Shown here piece by piece: positions 32,411-40,341 of a DNA stretch of 64,000 bases. How positions within the stretch are numbered: position 1 is the first letter of the stretch; every line of letters begins with the position of its first letter. A program made the translations under genes and the position numbers. The stretch lies in NCBI RefSeq assembly GCF_014648635.1, contig NZ_BMRM01000008.1, forward strand, positions 310,001 through 374,000, in the 5' to 3' direction. Source of the DNA: Streptomyces cinerochromogenes (GTDB lineage Bacteria > Actinomycetota > Actinomycetes > Streptomycetales > Streptomycetaceae). The notes beneath the pieces are model-generated. The model ran no database searches, had not been told where the DNA came from, and worked only from the letters and a program-made list of their open reading frames with translations.

Positions 32411-34540
32411 TCAGCCGATCCCGGGGACGAGGGAGATGAGCAGGTCGATGATCTTGATGCCGATGAACGGGGCGACCAGGCCGCCGAGACCGTAGATGCC
32501 GAGGTTGCGCCGCAGCATCCTGTCGGCGCTCATGGGCCGGTACCGCACGCCCTTCAGGGACAGCGGCACCAGCGCGATGATGATCAGCGCGTTGAACACG
32601 ACCGCCGACAGGATCGCGGAGTTCGGCGAGGACAGGTGCATGATGTTGAGCTTGTCCAGGCCGGGGTAGACGGCCGCGAACAGCGCCGGGATGATCGCGA
32701 AGTACTTGGCGACGTCGTTGGCGATGGAGAACGTCGTCAACGCGCCCCGGGTGATCAGCAGTTGCTTGCCGATCTCCACGATCTCGATCAGCTTGGTGGG
32801 GTTGGAGTCGAGGTCGACCATGTTGCCGGCCTCCTTGGCGGCCGACGTGCCGGTGTTCATCGCCACGCCGACGTCCGCCTGGGCGAGGGCCGGCGCGTCG
32901 TTGGTACCGTCACCGGTCATCGCGACCAGCTTGCCGCCGGCCTGCTCCCGCTTGATGAGGGCCATCTTGTCCTCGGGAGTGGCCTCGGCGAGGAAGTCGT
33001 CGACGCCCGCCTCCTCGGCGATCGCCTTGGCGGTCAGCGGGTTGTCACCCGTGATCATGACGGTCTTGATGCCCATGCGGCGCAGTTCCTCGAACCGCTC
33101 CCGCATGCCCTCCTTGACGACGTCCTTGAGGTGGACGACGCCCAGCACGCGGGCGCCCCCGCCGTCCTCGACGGCGACCAGCAGCGGGGTGCCGCCCTCC
33201 TCGGCGATCCGGTCGGCCGTCCGGTCCGCGTCCTCGGCGACCGTGCCGCCCCGCTCCTCGACCCAGGCGATGACCGAGGCCGTGGCGCCCTTGCGGATCT
33301 TCCGGCCGTCCACGTCGACACCCGACATCCGGGTCTGCGCGGTGAACTCGATCCACTCGGCGCCGACCAGCTCGCCCTGGTGCCGCTCGCGCAGCCCGTA
33401 CCTCTCCTTGGCGAGGACGACGATCGAGCGGCCCTCCGGCGTCTCGTCCGCGAGGGACGACAGCTGGGCCGCGTCCGCGATCTCGGCCTCGGTGGTGCCC
33501 TTCACGGGCACGAACTCGGCGGCCTGCCGGTTGCCGAGGGTGATGGTGCCGGTCTTGTCCAGCAGCAGGGTGGAGACGTCGCCGGCGGCCTCGACCGCGC
33601 GCCCGGACATGGCGAGCACGTTGCGCTGGACCAGGCGGTCCATGCCCGCGATGCCGATCGCGGAGAGCAGGGCGCCGATCGTGGTCGGGATGAGGCAGAC
33701 CAGCAGGGCGACCAGGACGACCATGGTCAGGTGCGTACCCGCATGGTTCGCGAGCGGGGGCAGGGTGGCGCAGGCCAGCAGGAAGACGATGGTCAGCGAC
33801 GCCAGCAGGATGTTCAGCGCGATCTCGTTGGGCGTCTTCTGCCGGGCGGCGCCTTCGACCAGGTTGATCATCCGGTCGATGAAGGTCTCCCCCGGCCGCG
33901 TCGTGATCCTGACGACGATCCGGTCGGACAGGACCTTCGTGCCGCCCGTGACGGCGCTGCGGTCCCCGCCGGACTCGCGGATGACCGGGGCGGACTCGCC
34001 GGTGATGGCCGATTCGTCCACGGAGGCGACGCCCTCGACGACGTCACCGTCACCGGGGATGACGTCGCCGGCCTCGCAGACGACCAGGTCGCCGATGGTC
34101 AGCGCGGTGCCGGGGACCTGTTCCTCGGAGCCGTCCGCCAGGAGCCGGCGGGCGACGGTGTCGGTCTTGGCCTTGCGCAGGGTGTCGGCCTGCGCCTTGC
34201 CCCGGCCCTCGGCCACGGCCTCCGCCAGGTTGGCGAAGATCACCGTCAGCCACAGCCAGGCGCTGATGGTCCAGCCGAACCAGTCGCCCGGGTGCTGGAA
34301 GGAGAAGACGGTGGTCAGGACCGAGCCGATCCACACCACGAACATCACGGGGGACGTGACCATCACCCGCGGGTCGAGTTTGCGGCAGGCTTCCGGCAGG
34401 GACTTCAGCAACTGCCCGGGTTCGAAGAGGCCCGCTCCGACACGGCCCTCGGCGGGCCTGTGCCCGGTCGGTGCGTCCTGGTGGGGCGCAAGGGTGGGAG
34501 TGGACATCGCGTCCTCGTGGTTCTCCGTTCGGGTGGTCAT
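32411..34540 (-). CDS. kdpB: Potassium-transporting ATPase ATP-binding subunit KdpB
   Basis: KdpB is the P-type ATPase subunit that powers K+ uptake. The 709-residue protein has membrane segments around residues 60-115, 250-300 and near the C-terminus, the actuator motif ITGES, the phosphorylation motif LLLDKTGTITLGN, KGA in the nucleotide domain (RKGATASVIAW) and MTGDGTNDAPALAQADVG. The start overlaps the kdpA stop by one base (TGATG); a second Met 11 codons later is an alternative. A much longer reading through kdpA in this frame is not real. Confidence 0.97.
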   Translation of the reverse strand: MTTRTENHEDAMSTPTLAPHQDAPTGHRPAEGRVGAGLFEPGQLLKSLPEACRKLDPRVMVTSPVMFVVWIGSVLTTVFSFQHPGDWFGWTISAWLWLTVIFANLAEAVAEGRGKAQADTLRKAKTDTVARRLLADGSEEQVPGTALTIGDLVVCEAGDVIPGDGDVVEGVASVDESAITGESAPVIRESGGDRSAVTGGTKVLSDRIVVRITTRPGETFIDRMINLVEGAARQKTPNEIALNILLASLTIVFLLACATLPPLANHAGTHLTMVVLVALLVCLIPTTIGALLSAIGIAGMDRLVQRNVLAMSGRAVEAAGDVSTLLLDKTGTITLGNRQAAEFVPVKGTTEAEIADAAQLSSLADETPEGRSIVVLAKERYGLRERHQGELVGAEWIEFTAQTRMSGVDVDGRKIRKGATASVIAWVEERGGTVAEDADRTADRIAEEGGTPLLVAVEDGGGARVLGVVHLKDVVKEGMRERFEELRRMGIKTVMITGDNPLTAKAIAEEAGVDDFLAEATPEDKMALIKREQAGGKLVAMTGDGTNDAPALAQADVGVAMNTGTSAAKEAGNMVDLDSNPTKLIEIVEIGKQLLITRGALTTFSIANDVAKYFAIIPALFAAVYPGLDKLNIMHLSSPNSAILSAVVFNALIIIALVPLSLKGVRYRPMSADRMLRRNLGIYGLGGLVAPFIGIKIIDLLISLVPGIG

Positions 34541-36201
34541 CACGCCAGCCCCTCGGCGAGCGGGCCCAGTGCCAGGGCCGGGAAGTACGTGAGACCGGTG
34601 ATGATCAGGATCGCGCCGACCAGCAGGCCGGTGAACAGCGGCTTCTCGGTGCGCAGGGTGCCCGCCGTGGCCGGGACGGGCTGCTGTCCGGCGAGCGAGC
34701 CGGCCAGGGCCAGCACGAACACCATCGGCAGGAAACGGCCGAGCAGCATCGCGAACCCGGTCATGGTGTTGAACCAGTCGGTGTTCGCGTTCAGCCCGGC
34801 GAAGGCCGAGCCGTTGTTGTTCGCCGCCGACGTGAACGCGTACAGCACCTCCGAGAACCCGTGCGCGCCGGAGTTCAGCATCGAGTGCGGCGGGGTCGGC
34901 AGCGCCATGGAGGCCGCGGTGAAGACCAGCACCAGGGCAGGGGTGACGAGGATGTAGCAGGCGGCGAGCTTCATCTCGCGGCCGCCGATCTTCTTGCCCA
35001 GGTACTCGGGCGTACGGCCGACCATCAGACCGGCGATGAACACCGCGATGACCGCCATGATCAGCATGCCGTAGAGCCCGGAGCCGACCCCGCCGGGCGC
35101 GATCTCGCCCAGCATCATGCCCAGCATCGTGATCCCGCCGCCGAGCCCGGTGAAGGAGGAGTGGAAGGAGTCCACCGCGCCCGTCGACGTCAGTGTGGTC
35201 GACACCGCGAAGATCGAGGAGCCGCCGACACCGAAGCGGACCTCCTTGCCCTCCATCGCCCCGCCGGCCGCCTGGAGCGCCGGGCCGTGGTGGGCGAACT
35301 CCGTCCACATCATCAGCGCGGTGAAGCCGAGCCAGATGGTGAACATCGTGGCGAGGATCGCGTAGCCCTGCCTGACGCTGCCGACCAGCACGCCGAAGGT
35401 GCGGGTCAGCGAGAACGGGATCACCAGGATCAGGAAGATCTCCAGCAGGTTGGAGAACGGGGTCGGGTTCTCGAAGGGGTGGGCGGAGTTGGCGTTGGCG
35501 AGGCCACCGCCGTTCGTGCCCAGCTCCTTGATGGCCTCCGTCGACGCGTACGCGCCGCCGCCCCACTGTTGCCGGCCGCCCATGAACTGCCCGACCTCGT
35601 GGACGCCGGAGAAGTTCTGGATCGCACCGCAGGCCACCAGAACCACCGCGGCCAGGGCGGCGATCGGCAGCAGGATCCGCAGGGTGCCGCGCACCAGGTC
35701 GGACCAGAAGTTGCCCAGTTCGCCCGTGCGTGACCGGGCGAAACCGCGCACGAGGGCCACGGCGACGGCCATGCCGACGGCGGCGGAGACGAAGTTCTGC
35801 ACGGCCAGACCGGCGGTCTGTACGACATGGCCCATGCTCTGCTCGCCGTAGTACGACTGCCAGTTGGTGTTCGTCACGAACGAGACGGCCGTGTTGAACG
35901 ACTGCGCCGGGTTCACCGAGGAGAAACCCATCGAGCCGGGCAGCACGCCCTGGAGCCGCTGGAGCAGGTAGAGGAAGAGCACACCGACCAGCGAGAAGGC
36001 CAGCACACCGCGCAGATACGCGGGCCAGGCCATCTCGGTGTCGGGGTCGGCACCGATGCCCTTGTAGATCCACTTCTCCACCCGCAGGTGTTTCTTCGAG
36101 GAGTAGACCCGGGCCATGCAGGTGCCGAAGGGGATGTGGACGAGCGCCAGCGCGCCCGTCAGGGCGAGCAGTTGCAGCACGCCTGCCAGTACGGGACCCA
36201 T
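34540..36201 (-). CDS. kdpA: Potassium-transporting ATPase channel-like subunit KdpA
   Basis: KdpA binds and translocates K+ and resembles four fused channel repeats. The 553-residue protein has about ten membrane helices and the selectivity-loop segments FNTAVSFVTNTNWQSYYGEQ, GTNGGGLANANSAHPFENPT, FHSSFTGLGGG and FTSAANNNGSAFAGL. ATG 36201 follows the KdpF stop by eight bases. It is followed directly by kdpB. Confidence 0.97.
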   Translation of the reverse strand: MGPVLAGVLQLLALTGALALVHIPFGTCMARVYSSKKHLRVEKWIYKGIGADPDTEMAWPAYLRGVLAFSLVGVLFLYLLQRLQGVLPGSMGFSSVNPAQSFNTAVSFVTNTNWQSYYGEQSMGHVVQTAGLAVQNFVSAAVGMAVAVALVRGFARSRTGELGNFWSDLVRGTLRILLPIAALAAVVLVACGAIQNFSGVHEVGQFMGGRQQWGGGAYASTEAIKELGTNGGGLANANSAHPFENPTPFSNLLEIFLILVIPFSLTRTFGVLVGSVRQGYAILATMFTIWLGFTALMMWTEFAHHGPALQAAGGAMEGKEVRFGVGGSSIFAVSTTLTSTGAVDSFHSSFTGLGGGITMLGMMLGEIAPGGVGSGLYGMLIMAVIAVFIAGLMVGRTPEYLGKKIGGREMKLAACYILVTPALVLVFTAASMALPTPPHSMLNSGAHGFSEVLYAFTSAANNNGSAFAGLNANTDWFNTMTGFAMLLGRFLPMVFVLALAGSLAGQQPVPATAGTLRTEKPLFTGLLVGAILIITGLTYFPALALGPLAEGLA

Positions 36202-36209
36202 GGGCGCGC

Positions 36210-36299
36210 TCAGAACCTCTCCGGGAAGATCAGGGCGAGGACGAGATAGCCCAGCAGGGCGACGGCCACGACCAGGCCGACGATGTTCTCGGCGGTCAC
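36210..36299 (-). CDS. kdpF: Potassium-transporting ATPase small subunit KdpF
   Basis: A 29-residue single-helix peptide: VTAENIVGLVVAVALLGYLV then LALIFPERF. The hydrophobic helix and the FPERF ending are characteristic of KdpF, which sits against KdpA and stabilises the complex. The GTG start at 36299 overlaps the stop of the preceding 27-residue gene by four bases (GTGA). Confidence 0.9.
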   Translation of the reverse strand: MTAENIVGLVVAVALLGYLVLALIFPERF

Positions 36300-36379
36300 A
36301 GCTTCGTCACCCCCTTGGCGACGAGGGCCACCAGCGCGAATCCCGCGAGCACGGCGACGACGAAGGCCAGATCGGCCAT
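36296..36379 (-). CDS. 27-residue membrane peptide at the head of the kdp operon
   Basis: An ATG at 36379 with AGGAG six bases upstream opens a 27-codon frame: MADLAFVVAVLAGFALVALV then AKGVTKL. It is one hydrophobic helix with a basic C-terminus, and its stop overlaps the kdpF start. The strong ribosome site and tight coupling argue that it is a real gene, probably another small subunit or regulator of the Kdp pump. Similar short frames precede kdpF in other actinomycetes as far as I recall; function unknown. Confidence 0.75.
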   Translation of the reverse strand: MADLAFVVAVLAGFALVALVAKGVTKL

Positions 36380-36437
36380 CGTGAACTCCTGGAGTGAGGT
36401 TCGGTGAGAACGGACGATTAGAGGAAACCGCTTCTCT

Positions 36438-36505
36438 GGCCGGATCCGGCCGTCCGTTGACGCCTCTCTTACGGCCGCCCGTACGGCCTTGACGGGTTCC
36501 TTACG
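36438..36505. promoter_or_regulatory. kdp control region: palindrome and two TTGACG-N6-TTACG repeats
   Basis: Two direct repeats, TTGACG-N6-TTACG at 36458-36474 and 36489-36505, are 31 bp apart (about three helical turns). Next to them is the palindrome GGCCGGATCCGGCC (36438-36451). Reading towards kdp the half-sites are CGTAAG and CGTCAA. Same-face direct repeats are typical of response-regulator dimers, so KdpE is the natural candidate; kdpDE itself is not in the window. A CTAAT-type -10 lies near 36417-36422. Confidence 0.6.
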
Positions 36506-36562
36506 GCGCCTGCGCCTGCGCCTGCTCCAGGAGGTGGGGTGACCGGCGCGGCCGGTGTCACG

Positions 36563-36910
36563 TCACCCGACGGGAAGGGTCTCCCGCATCGCCTTCGCCG
36601 TGCCGGCCGGGTCGTAGTCCTCGGGGACACCGGGGACCAGGATGATGTCGCCGGCGATGTGCCGCGAGCGCAGCGGGGCGATCTCCTGGTACGCGGGTGA
36701 GTCCCACCAGGCCCGGGCCTCGGCGATCCCGGGGAAGGAGATCACCACGACGTGCCCGGGCCAGCTGCCCTCCTTGACCTCGTGCTGCGCGGCGTGCACG
36801 AGGAAGCGACCGCCGTACGGCTGGAAGGTGGCGGTGATGCGCTCGATGTACTCGGCGATCTCCGGGTGCGGGGCGGCTTCCCGCAGGTGCGCTATGGCGT
36901 AGGCGGGCAT
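36563..36910 (-). CDS. DUF1330 family protein
   Basis: The 115-residue protein fits DUF1330, a ferredoxin-like alpha+beta-barrel family of unknown function: MPAYAIAHLREAAPHPEIAE, YGGRFLVHAAQHEVKEGSWP, HVVVISFPGIAEARAWWDSP and SRHIAGDIILVPG. ATG 36910 follows GGAAGGAC. It is monocistronic between kdp and the ansamycin region. Confidence 0.9.
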   Translation of the reverse strand: MPAYAIAHLREAAPHPEIAEYIERITATFQPYGGRFLVHAAQHEVKEGSWPGHVVVISFPGIAEARAWWDSPAYQEIAPLRSRHIAGDIILVPGVPEDYDPAGTAKAMRETLPVG

Positions 36911-36998
36911 GGTGTCCTTCCGGTCGGTCGGGCTCCGTACGCCGACGATCGTGACACGCGGGCCGGCCCGGGATCGATGACCTGGGAGGTAAGGACGG

Positions 36999-37688
36999 TC
37001 AGAGGCGCGGGAGACGGTAGCGGCCGGGGTCCACCGTCGCGGTGAGGCCGTTGAGCAGCAGGCGGGTGCCGCCGCGCAGGTGGGCGGCGTCCTGGGTGCC
37101 GTCTCCGGTGGGGACGAGCCAGGTGTACTGCTCGGTCCAGGTCAGGCGGGAGCCGACGGGCAGGTCGGCGAGTTCGACGGTGACGAGGGAGATCCAGCGG
37201 GTGCTGCCGTCGACCTCGGCCTCGTAGACGTAGACGATCCGGGTGTCCGGCACGATGTGCAGGAACCGGGAGCGGTTGGCGAGGTGTTCCTCGGTGTCGC
37301 CGGAGACGAAGACGTTGCGGGCGGTCTCGCCGCCGCCGACCCGGAAGTCCAGCTCGTGCTCGGCGGTGGCGGATCGGCCGGGAAGGCGGAACCAGCGGCG
37401 CCGCAGGGAGGGGTCGGCGAAGCCGCGGAAGACCTCGGCCCGCGCCACCGTGAAGTCCAGGTCGAGGGAGAAGGAACCGTGCAGCGCGCGGGGCGCTGAC
37501 GCGGCGGCCGGTGCGGGGCCGGCCGGAGCGTCAGGCCGGGGATCGGCCGGGGCATCAGGCCGGGAACCGGTCGGGGCGGAACCGTTCGGGGAGCCGGGCC
37601 GGGGATCGGCCGGGGCGGAATCGGCCGGAGAACCGAGCCGGGAGCCGGCCGGGGAGTTCGCCGCCTGCGCGAGGTGACCTGCGTCCAT
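36999..37688 (-). CDS. SRPBCC/AHSA1-like protein with proline-rich N-terminus
   Basis: The 229-residue protein has an N-terminal disordered region of about 65 residues made of repeats of PADPRPGSP/PTGSRPDAP type. A SRPBCC (START-like) domain follows: LDLDFTVARAEVFRGFADPS, RRRWFRLPG, LDFRVGGGETARNVF, VYEAEVDGSTRWISLVTVEL and LTWTEQYTWLV. These domains bind small hydrophobic ligands or act with AHSA1-like partners. It lies 52 bases downstream of the hydrolase gene on the same strand and may mark the edge of the ansamycin cluster. ATG 37688 has only a weak ribosome site, so the disordered part may be shorter. Confidence 0.75.
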   Translation of the reverse strand: MDAGHLAQAANSPAGSRLGSPADSAPADPRPGSPNGSAPTGSRPDAPADPRPDAPAGPAPAAASAPRALHGSFSLDLDFTVARAEVFRGFADPSLRRRWFRLPGRSATAEHELDFRVGGGETARNVFVSGDTEEHLANRSRFLHIVPDTRIVYVYEAEVDGSTRWISLVTVELADLPVGSRLTWTEQYTWLVPTGDGTQDAAHLRGGTRLLLNGLTATVDPGRYRLPRL

Positions 37689-37740
37689 TGGCTCAACCTA
37701 GCACGGGCGGGGGCGCCGGCCGGGCGCCCCGCGCCCGCGG

Positions 37741-38433
37741 TCAGAGCCAGCCGTCGAGCGACTTCAGGAAGCCGTCGAGGTCGTCGCGGTGGATGCAGTG
37801 CCCGGTGTCCGGCACGTACACCACCTCGAAGCCGCGCCCGCGCAGCCGTTCGGCCAGCTCGTCCGGTACGAGGTGGTGGTCGCCGGCGCCCTGGACCAGC
37901 GAGGGCACCTCGGCACGCGCCGGGATCAGGTCCCGGTCGCTCTGCAGCCACTCGATGGCCCGGACGTCCCAGCGGGCGTACCCAGCCAGTTCCGCCTCGA
38001 TGTCCTCGGGCTGCCAGCGCGGGCAGAGTTGGCGCATGCTGTCGGCGGTGGCCGACTTGGTGGCCTGGGCGAACTCCCGTACCTCGTCGACCGATTTCGC
38101 GCCGAGCTTCCACGCCGGGTCGCTGTAGACGACCTTGGCGGGGCGCAGGCCGGGCACCGCGAGGGCGAGCACGGGCGCGCCGAGGGAGTGGGCGAGGGCC
38201 AGGTCGACGCCGGCCGGGACCGATTCCACGAGGTCGGCGGCGAGCAGTTCGGGGGTGTACGCGTCGGCGTGCGGGCTGTCCCCGTGGCCGCGCAGGTCCG
38301 GCATGATCACGCGGTAGCCGCGCTCGGCGAGGGCCGGCGCCACCCGGCGCCAGGTGTCGGCCGACGACATCACGCTGTGGACGAGGAGCACCGTCCGGTC
38401 GCCGTCGCCGACCTCGTGCAGTGCGAGCTTCAT
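37741..38433 (-). CDS. Alpha/beta-hydrolase
   Basis: The 230-residue hydrolase has VLLVHSVMSSADTWRRVAP (oxyanion region), the nucleophile elbow LALAHSLGAPVLAL, an acid around SLVQGAGDHHLVPDE and the C-terminal histidine in YVPDTGHCIHRDD. The substrate is not predictable. It is 44 bases downstream of the rifJ-type gene on the same strand, so it may be part of the ansamycin cluster, for example in hydrolysing an intermediate or an ester. ATG 38433 (MKLALHEVGDGD) is preferred over an upstream ATG because GAAAGGA precedes it. Confidence 0.85.
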   Translation of the reverse strand: MKLALHEVGDGDRTVLLVHSVMSSADTWRRVAPALAERGYRVIMPDLRGHGDSPHADAYTPELLAADLVESVPAGVDLALAHSLGAPVLALAVPGLRPAKVVYSDPAWKLGAKSVDEVREFAQATKSATADSMRQLCPRWQPEDIEAELAGYARWDVRAIEWLQSDRDLIPARAEVPSLVQGAGDHHLVPDELAERLRGRGFEVVYVPDTGHCIHRDDLDGFLKSLDGWL

Positions 38434-38477
38434 GATCGGGGTGTCCTTTCGACACACGGGTGGGACAACGGTGCAGT

Positions 38478-38918
38478 TCAGCTGTTCGGTTCGGCCAGTT
38501 CCAGCAGTGCCTTCGCGGCCAGCCGGTAGCCCATCGGGCCCAGGCCGACGACGATGCCGGAGGCCAGCGGGGCGATCACGGACTCGTGCCGGAACTGCTC
38601 CCGGGCCCAGACGTTGCTCAGGTGCACCTCGATCCAGGGCCGCGGGTAGGCGGCGAGGGAGTCGCGCAGGCTCCAGCCGGCCATCATCAGCGCGCCGGGG
38701 TTGACGATGGCGCCGACGGTGTCGTGGTGCCGGTTGATGTCGCGCACCAGGTCGCCCTCGGAGTCGTGCTGGAGGGAGAGCACCTCCCAGCCGGCCCCGC
38801 TCACCTCGGCGGCGACGGCCTTCTCGATGTCGGCGAGGGTGTCGGTGCCGTAGATCTCGGGCTGGCGGCGGCCCAGGATGCCGAGGTTGGGGCCGTTCAG
38901 CAGGAGCAGGGTGCTCAT
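38478..38918 (-). CDS. rifJ: Type II (amino)dehydroquinate dehydratase, RifJ-like
   Basis: The 146-residue protein is a type II dehydroquinase: LLLLNGPNLGILGRRQPEIY, the catalytic region PEIYGTDTL, EVHLSNVWAREQFRHES and GLGPMGYRLAAKAL. In AHBA synthesis RifJ dehydrates aminodehydroquinate to aminodehydroshikimate. The substrate loop reads NPGALMMAGWSLRDSL, whereas shikimate-pathway enzymes have NPGA[YF]THTS; the histidine that contacts substrate is replaced, which fits a changed substrate. The start overlaps the antiporter stop by four bases (ATGA). As in the rifamycin cluster, it is separated from the main AHBA block. Confidence 0.9.
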   Translation of the reverse strand: MSTLLLLNGPNLGILGRRQPEIYGTDTLADIEKAVAAEVSGAGWEVLSLQHDSEGDLVRDINRHHDTVGAIVNPGALMMAGWSLRDSLAAYPRPWIEVHLSNVWAREQFRHESVIAPLASGIVVGLGPMGYRLAAKALLELAEPNS

Positions 38919-40309
38919 GGGGTCACCTCACTGTTCGACGTGCCGGACCGTCCGGAGCCGTGCGGGGCGCGGGCGGAGCCGGCGTCCTCCAGGCTGAGTT
39001 CGGAGTCGGCGAGTTCCTCGGCGCGGGTCATCGCGGCCCGCAGGACGGGCGGCGTCATCAGCGAGGTCACGATCGCGACCAGGACGATGATGGTGTACGA
39101 GTCGGTGTCCAGGACGCCGAGGCGCAGACCGGTCATCGCCACGACGACCTCGACCACGCCACGGCAGTTCATGCCGGCCCCGAGCGCGAGCGCCTCCCAC
39201 CGGTTGAGGCGGCTGAACCGGGCGCCGAGGAAGGCGCCGGAGAACTTGCCGAGGACGGCGACGGCGAGCACGGCGAGGGCCGCGGCGAGGACGTCGAGGT
39301 GGCGCAGGCCGGTGAGGTCCATCCGCAGCCCGGCGGTGGCGAAGAACAGCGGGGCGAGGAAGCCCAGCGCGGTGCTCTTCAGCGGTTCCAGCTTCTCGCG
39401 GTCCAGGTCCTTGCTGGTGCCGACCAGGACGCCGACGACGAAGGCACCGAAGATCGACTCCAGCTTCATCGCCTGGGTGGCCGCGGCGCCGAACAGGACC
39501 AGGACGACGACCGTCATGATGGTGGGGGCGGCGCCCTCGGCCCGGCCCGCCCGGCGCAGCGCGGCGCCCACCAGCGGGCGGCCGGCCAGCACGGCGAACA
39601 GCACGACACCGACCGGGTAGAGCACGGCGGTCGCCACGACGCCCGCGGTGAGTCCGGCGGTGGCCATCGCGGAGACCACGGACAGCAGGAACCAGCCGAC
39701 GATGTCGTCCACGACGCCGGCGGACAGGATCAGCTGGCCGATGTCGCGGTGCAGCAGCTTCATGTCGAGGAGGGTCTTGGCGATCACCGGGATGGCGGTG
39801 ACGCACATCGCGACGCCGAGGAAGAACGCGAAGACCGTGGAGTCGACGCCGTCCGGCAGCAGGATGCCGCTCAGCGCGAAGCCGGTCGCGATGCCGAGGC
39901 CGAGGGGCAGCACCAGGCCGGCGATGCTGACCCGGGCGGCGGTGACCCCCCGCTTGCGGACGAGGCCGAAGTTCAGCTCGGCGCCGGTGACCCCGACGAG
40001 GAGCAGCACGCCGAGCTGGCCGGTGGCGTCGAGCATGTGCATCTGCTCCGGCTGCTGGGGCAGCAGCCAGTGGGAGAAGGAGGGCAGCACGTGCTGGAGC
40101 ACGGAGGGGCCGAGCAGCATGCCCGCGCACAGCTCGCCCACGACCGCGGGCATGCGGAAGCGCTCGGCGAGCCGGCCGAGGACGAGGGCGAACAGCAGCA
40201 GGAAGGCGAGCTGGAGGAGGAAGACCAGCAGGGAGTGGGGGGCGATGGTCGGCACGGGGTTGGCGAGCGTCACCGGGCCGGCGGGCGTCAGGGGACTGGC
40301 GAGCGTCAC
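38915..40309 (-). CDS. Cation/proton antiporter (CPA2 family)
   Basis: The 464-residue protein has 12-13 membrane segments and the Na+/H+ exchanger fold of the CPA2/KefB group: VVGELCAGMLLGPSVLQ, FAFFLGVAMCVTAIPVIAKT, LILSAGVVDDIVGWFLLSVV (the ion-binding Asp-Asp) and GAFVVGVLVGTS. No C-terminal RCK domain follows. It is translationally coupled to the rifJ-type gene. Antiporters of this kind occur in several ansamycin clusters and may drive product export or ion homeostasis; this role is inferred. GTG 40309 has GGGAAGAG upstream; a repeated GTGACGCTCGCCA 17 codons later offers an alternative start. Confidence 0.88.
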   Translation of the reverse strand: MTLASPLTPAGPVTLANPVPTIAPHSLLVFLLQLAFLLLFALVLGRLAERFRMPAVVGELCAGMLLGPSVLQHVLPSFSHWLLPQQPEQMHMLDATGQLGVLLLVGVTGAELNFGLVRKRGVTAARVSIAGLVLPLGLGIATGFALSGILLPDGVDSTVFAFFLGVAMCVTAIPVIAKTLLDMKLLHRDIGQLILSAGVVDDIVGWFLLSVVSAMATAGLTAGVVATAVLYPVGVVLFAVLAGRPLVGAALRRAGRAEGAAPTIMTVVVLVLFGAAATQAMKLESIFGAFVVGVLVGTSKDLDREKLEPLKSTALGFLAPLFFATAGLRMDLTGLRHLDVLAAALAVLAVAVLGKFSGAFLGARFSRLNRWEALALGAGMNCRGVVEVVVAMTGLRLGVLDTDSYTIIVLVAIVTSLMTPPVLRAAMTRAEELADSELSLEDAGSARAPHGSGRSGTSNSEVTP

Positions 40310-40341
40310 GGGCTCTTCCCTCGTCGGGGCGGTCGGTGGGA

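Noticed and set aside
32411..36073. Single 1,220-residue frame covering kdpB and most of kdpA
   Set aside because: KdpB starts at 34540; the upstream part is an out-of-frame, arginine/glycine-rich reading of kdpA, which is clearly encoded in another frame.
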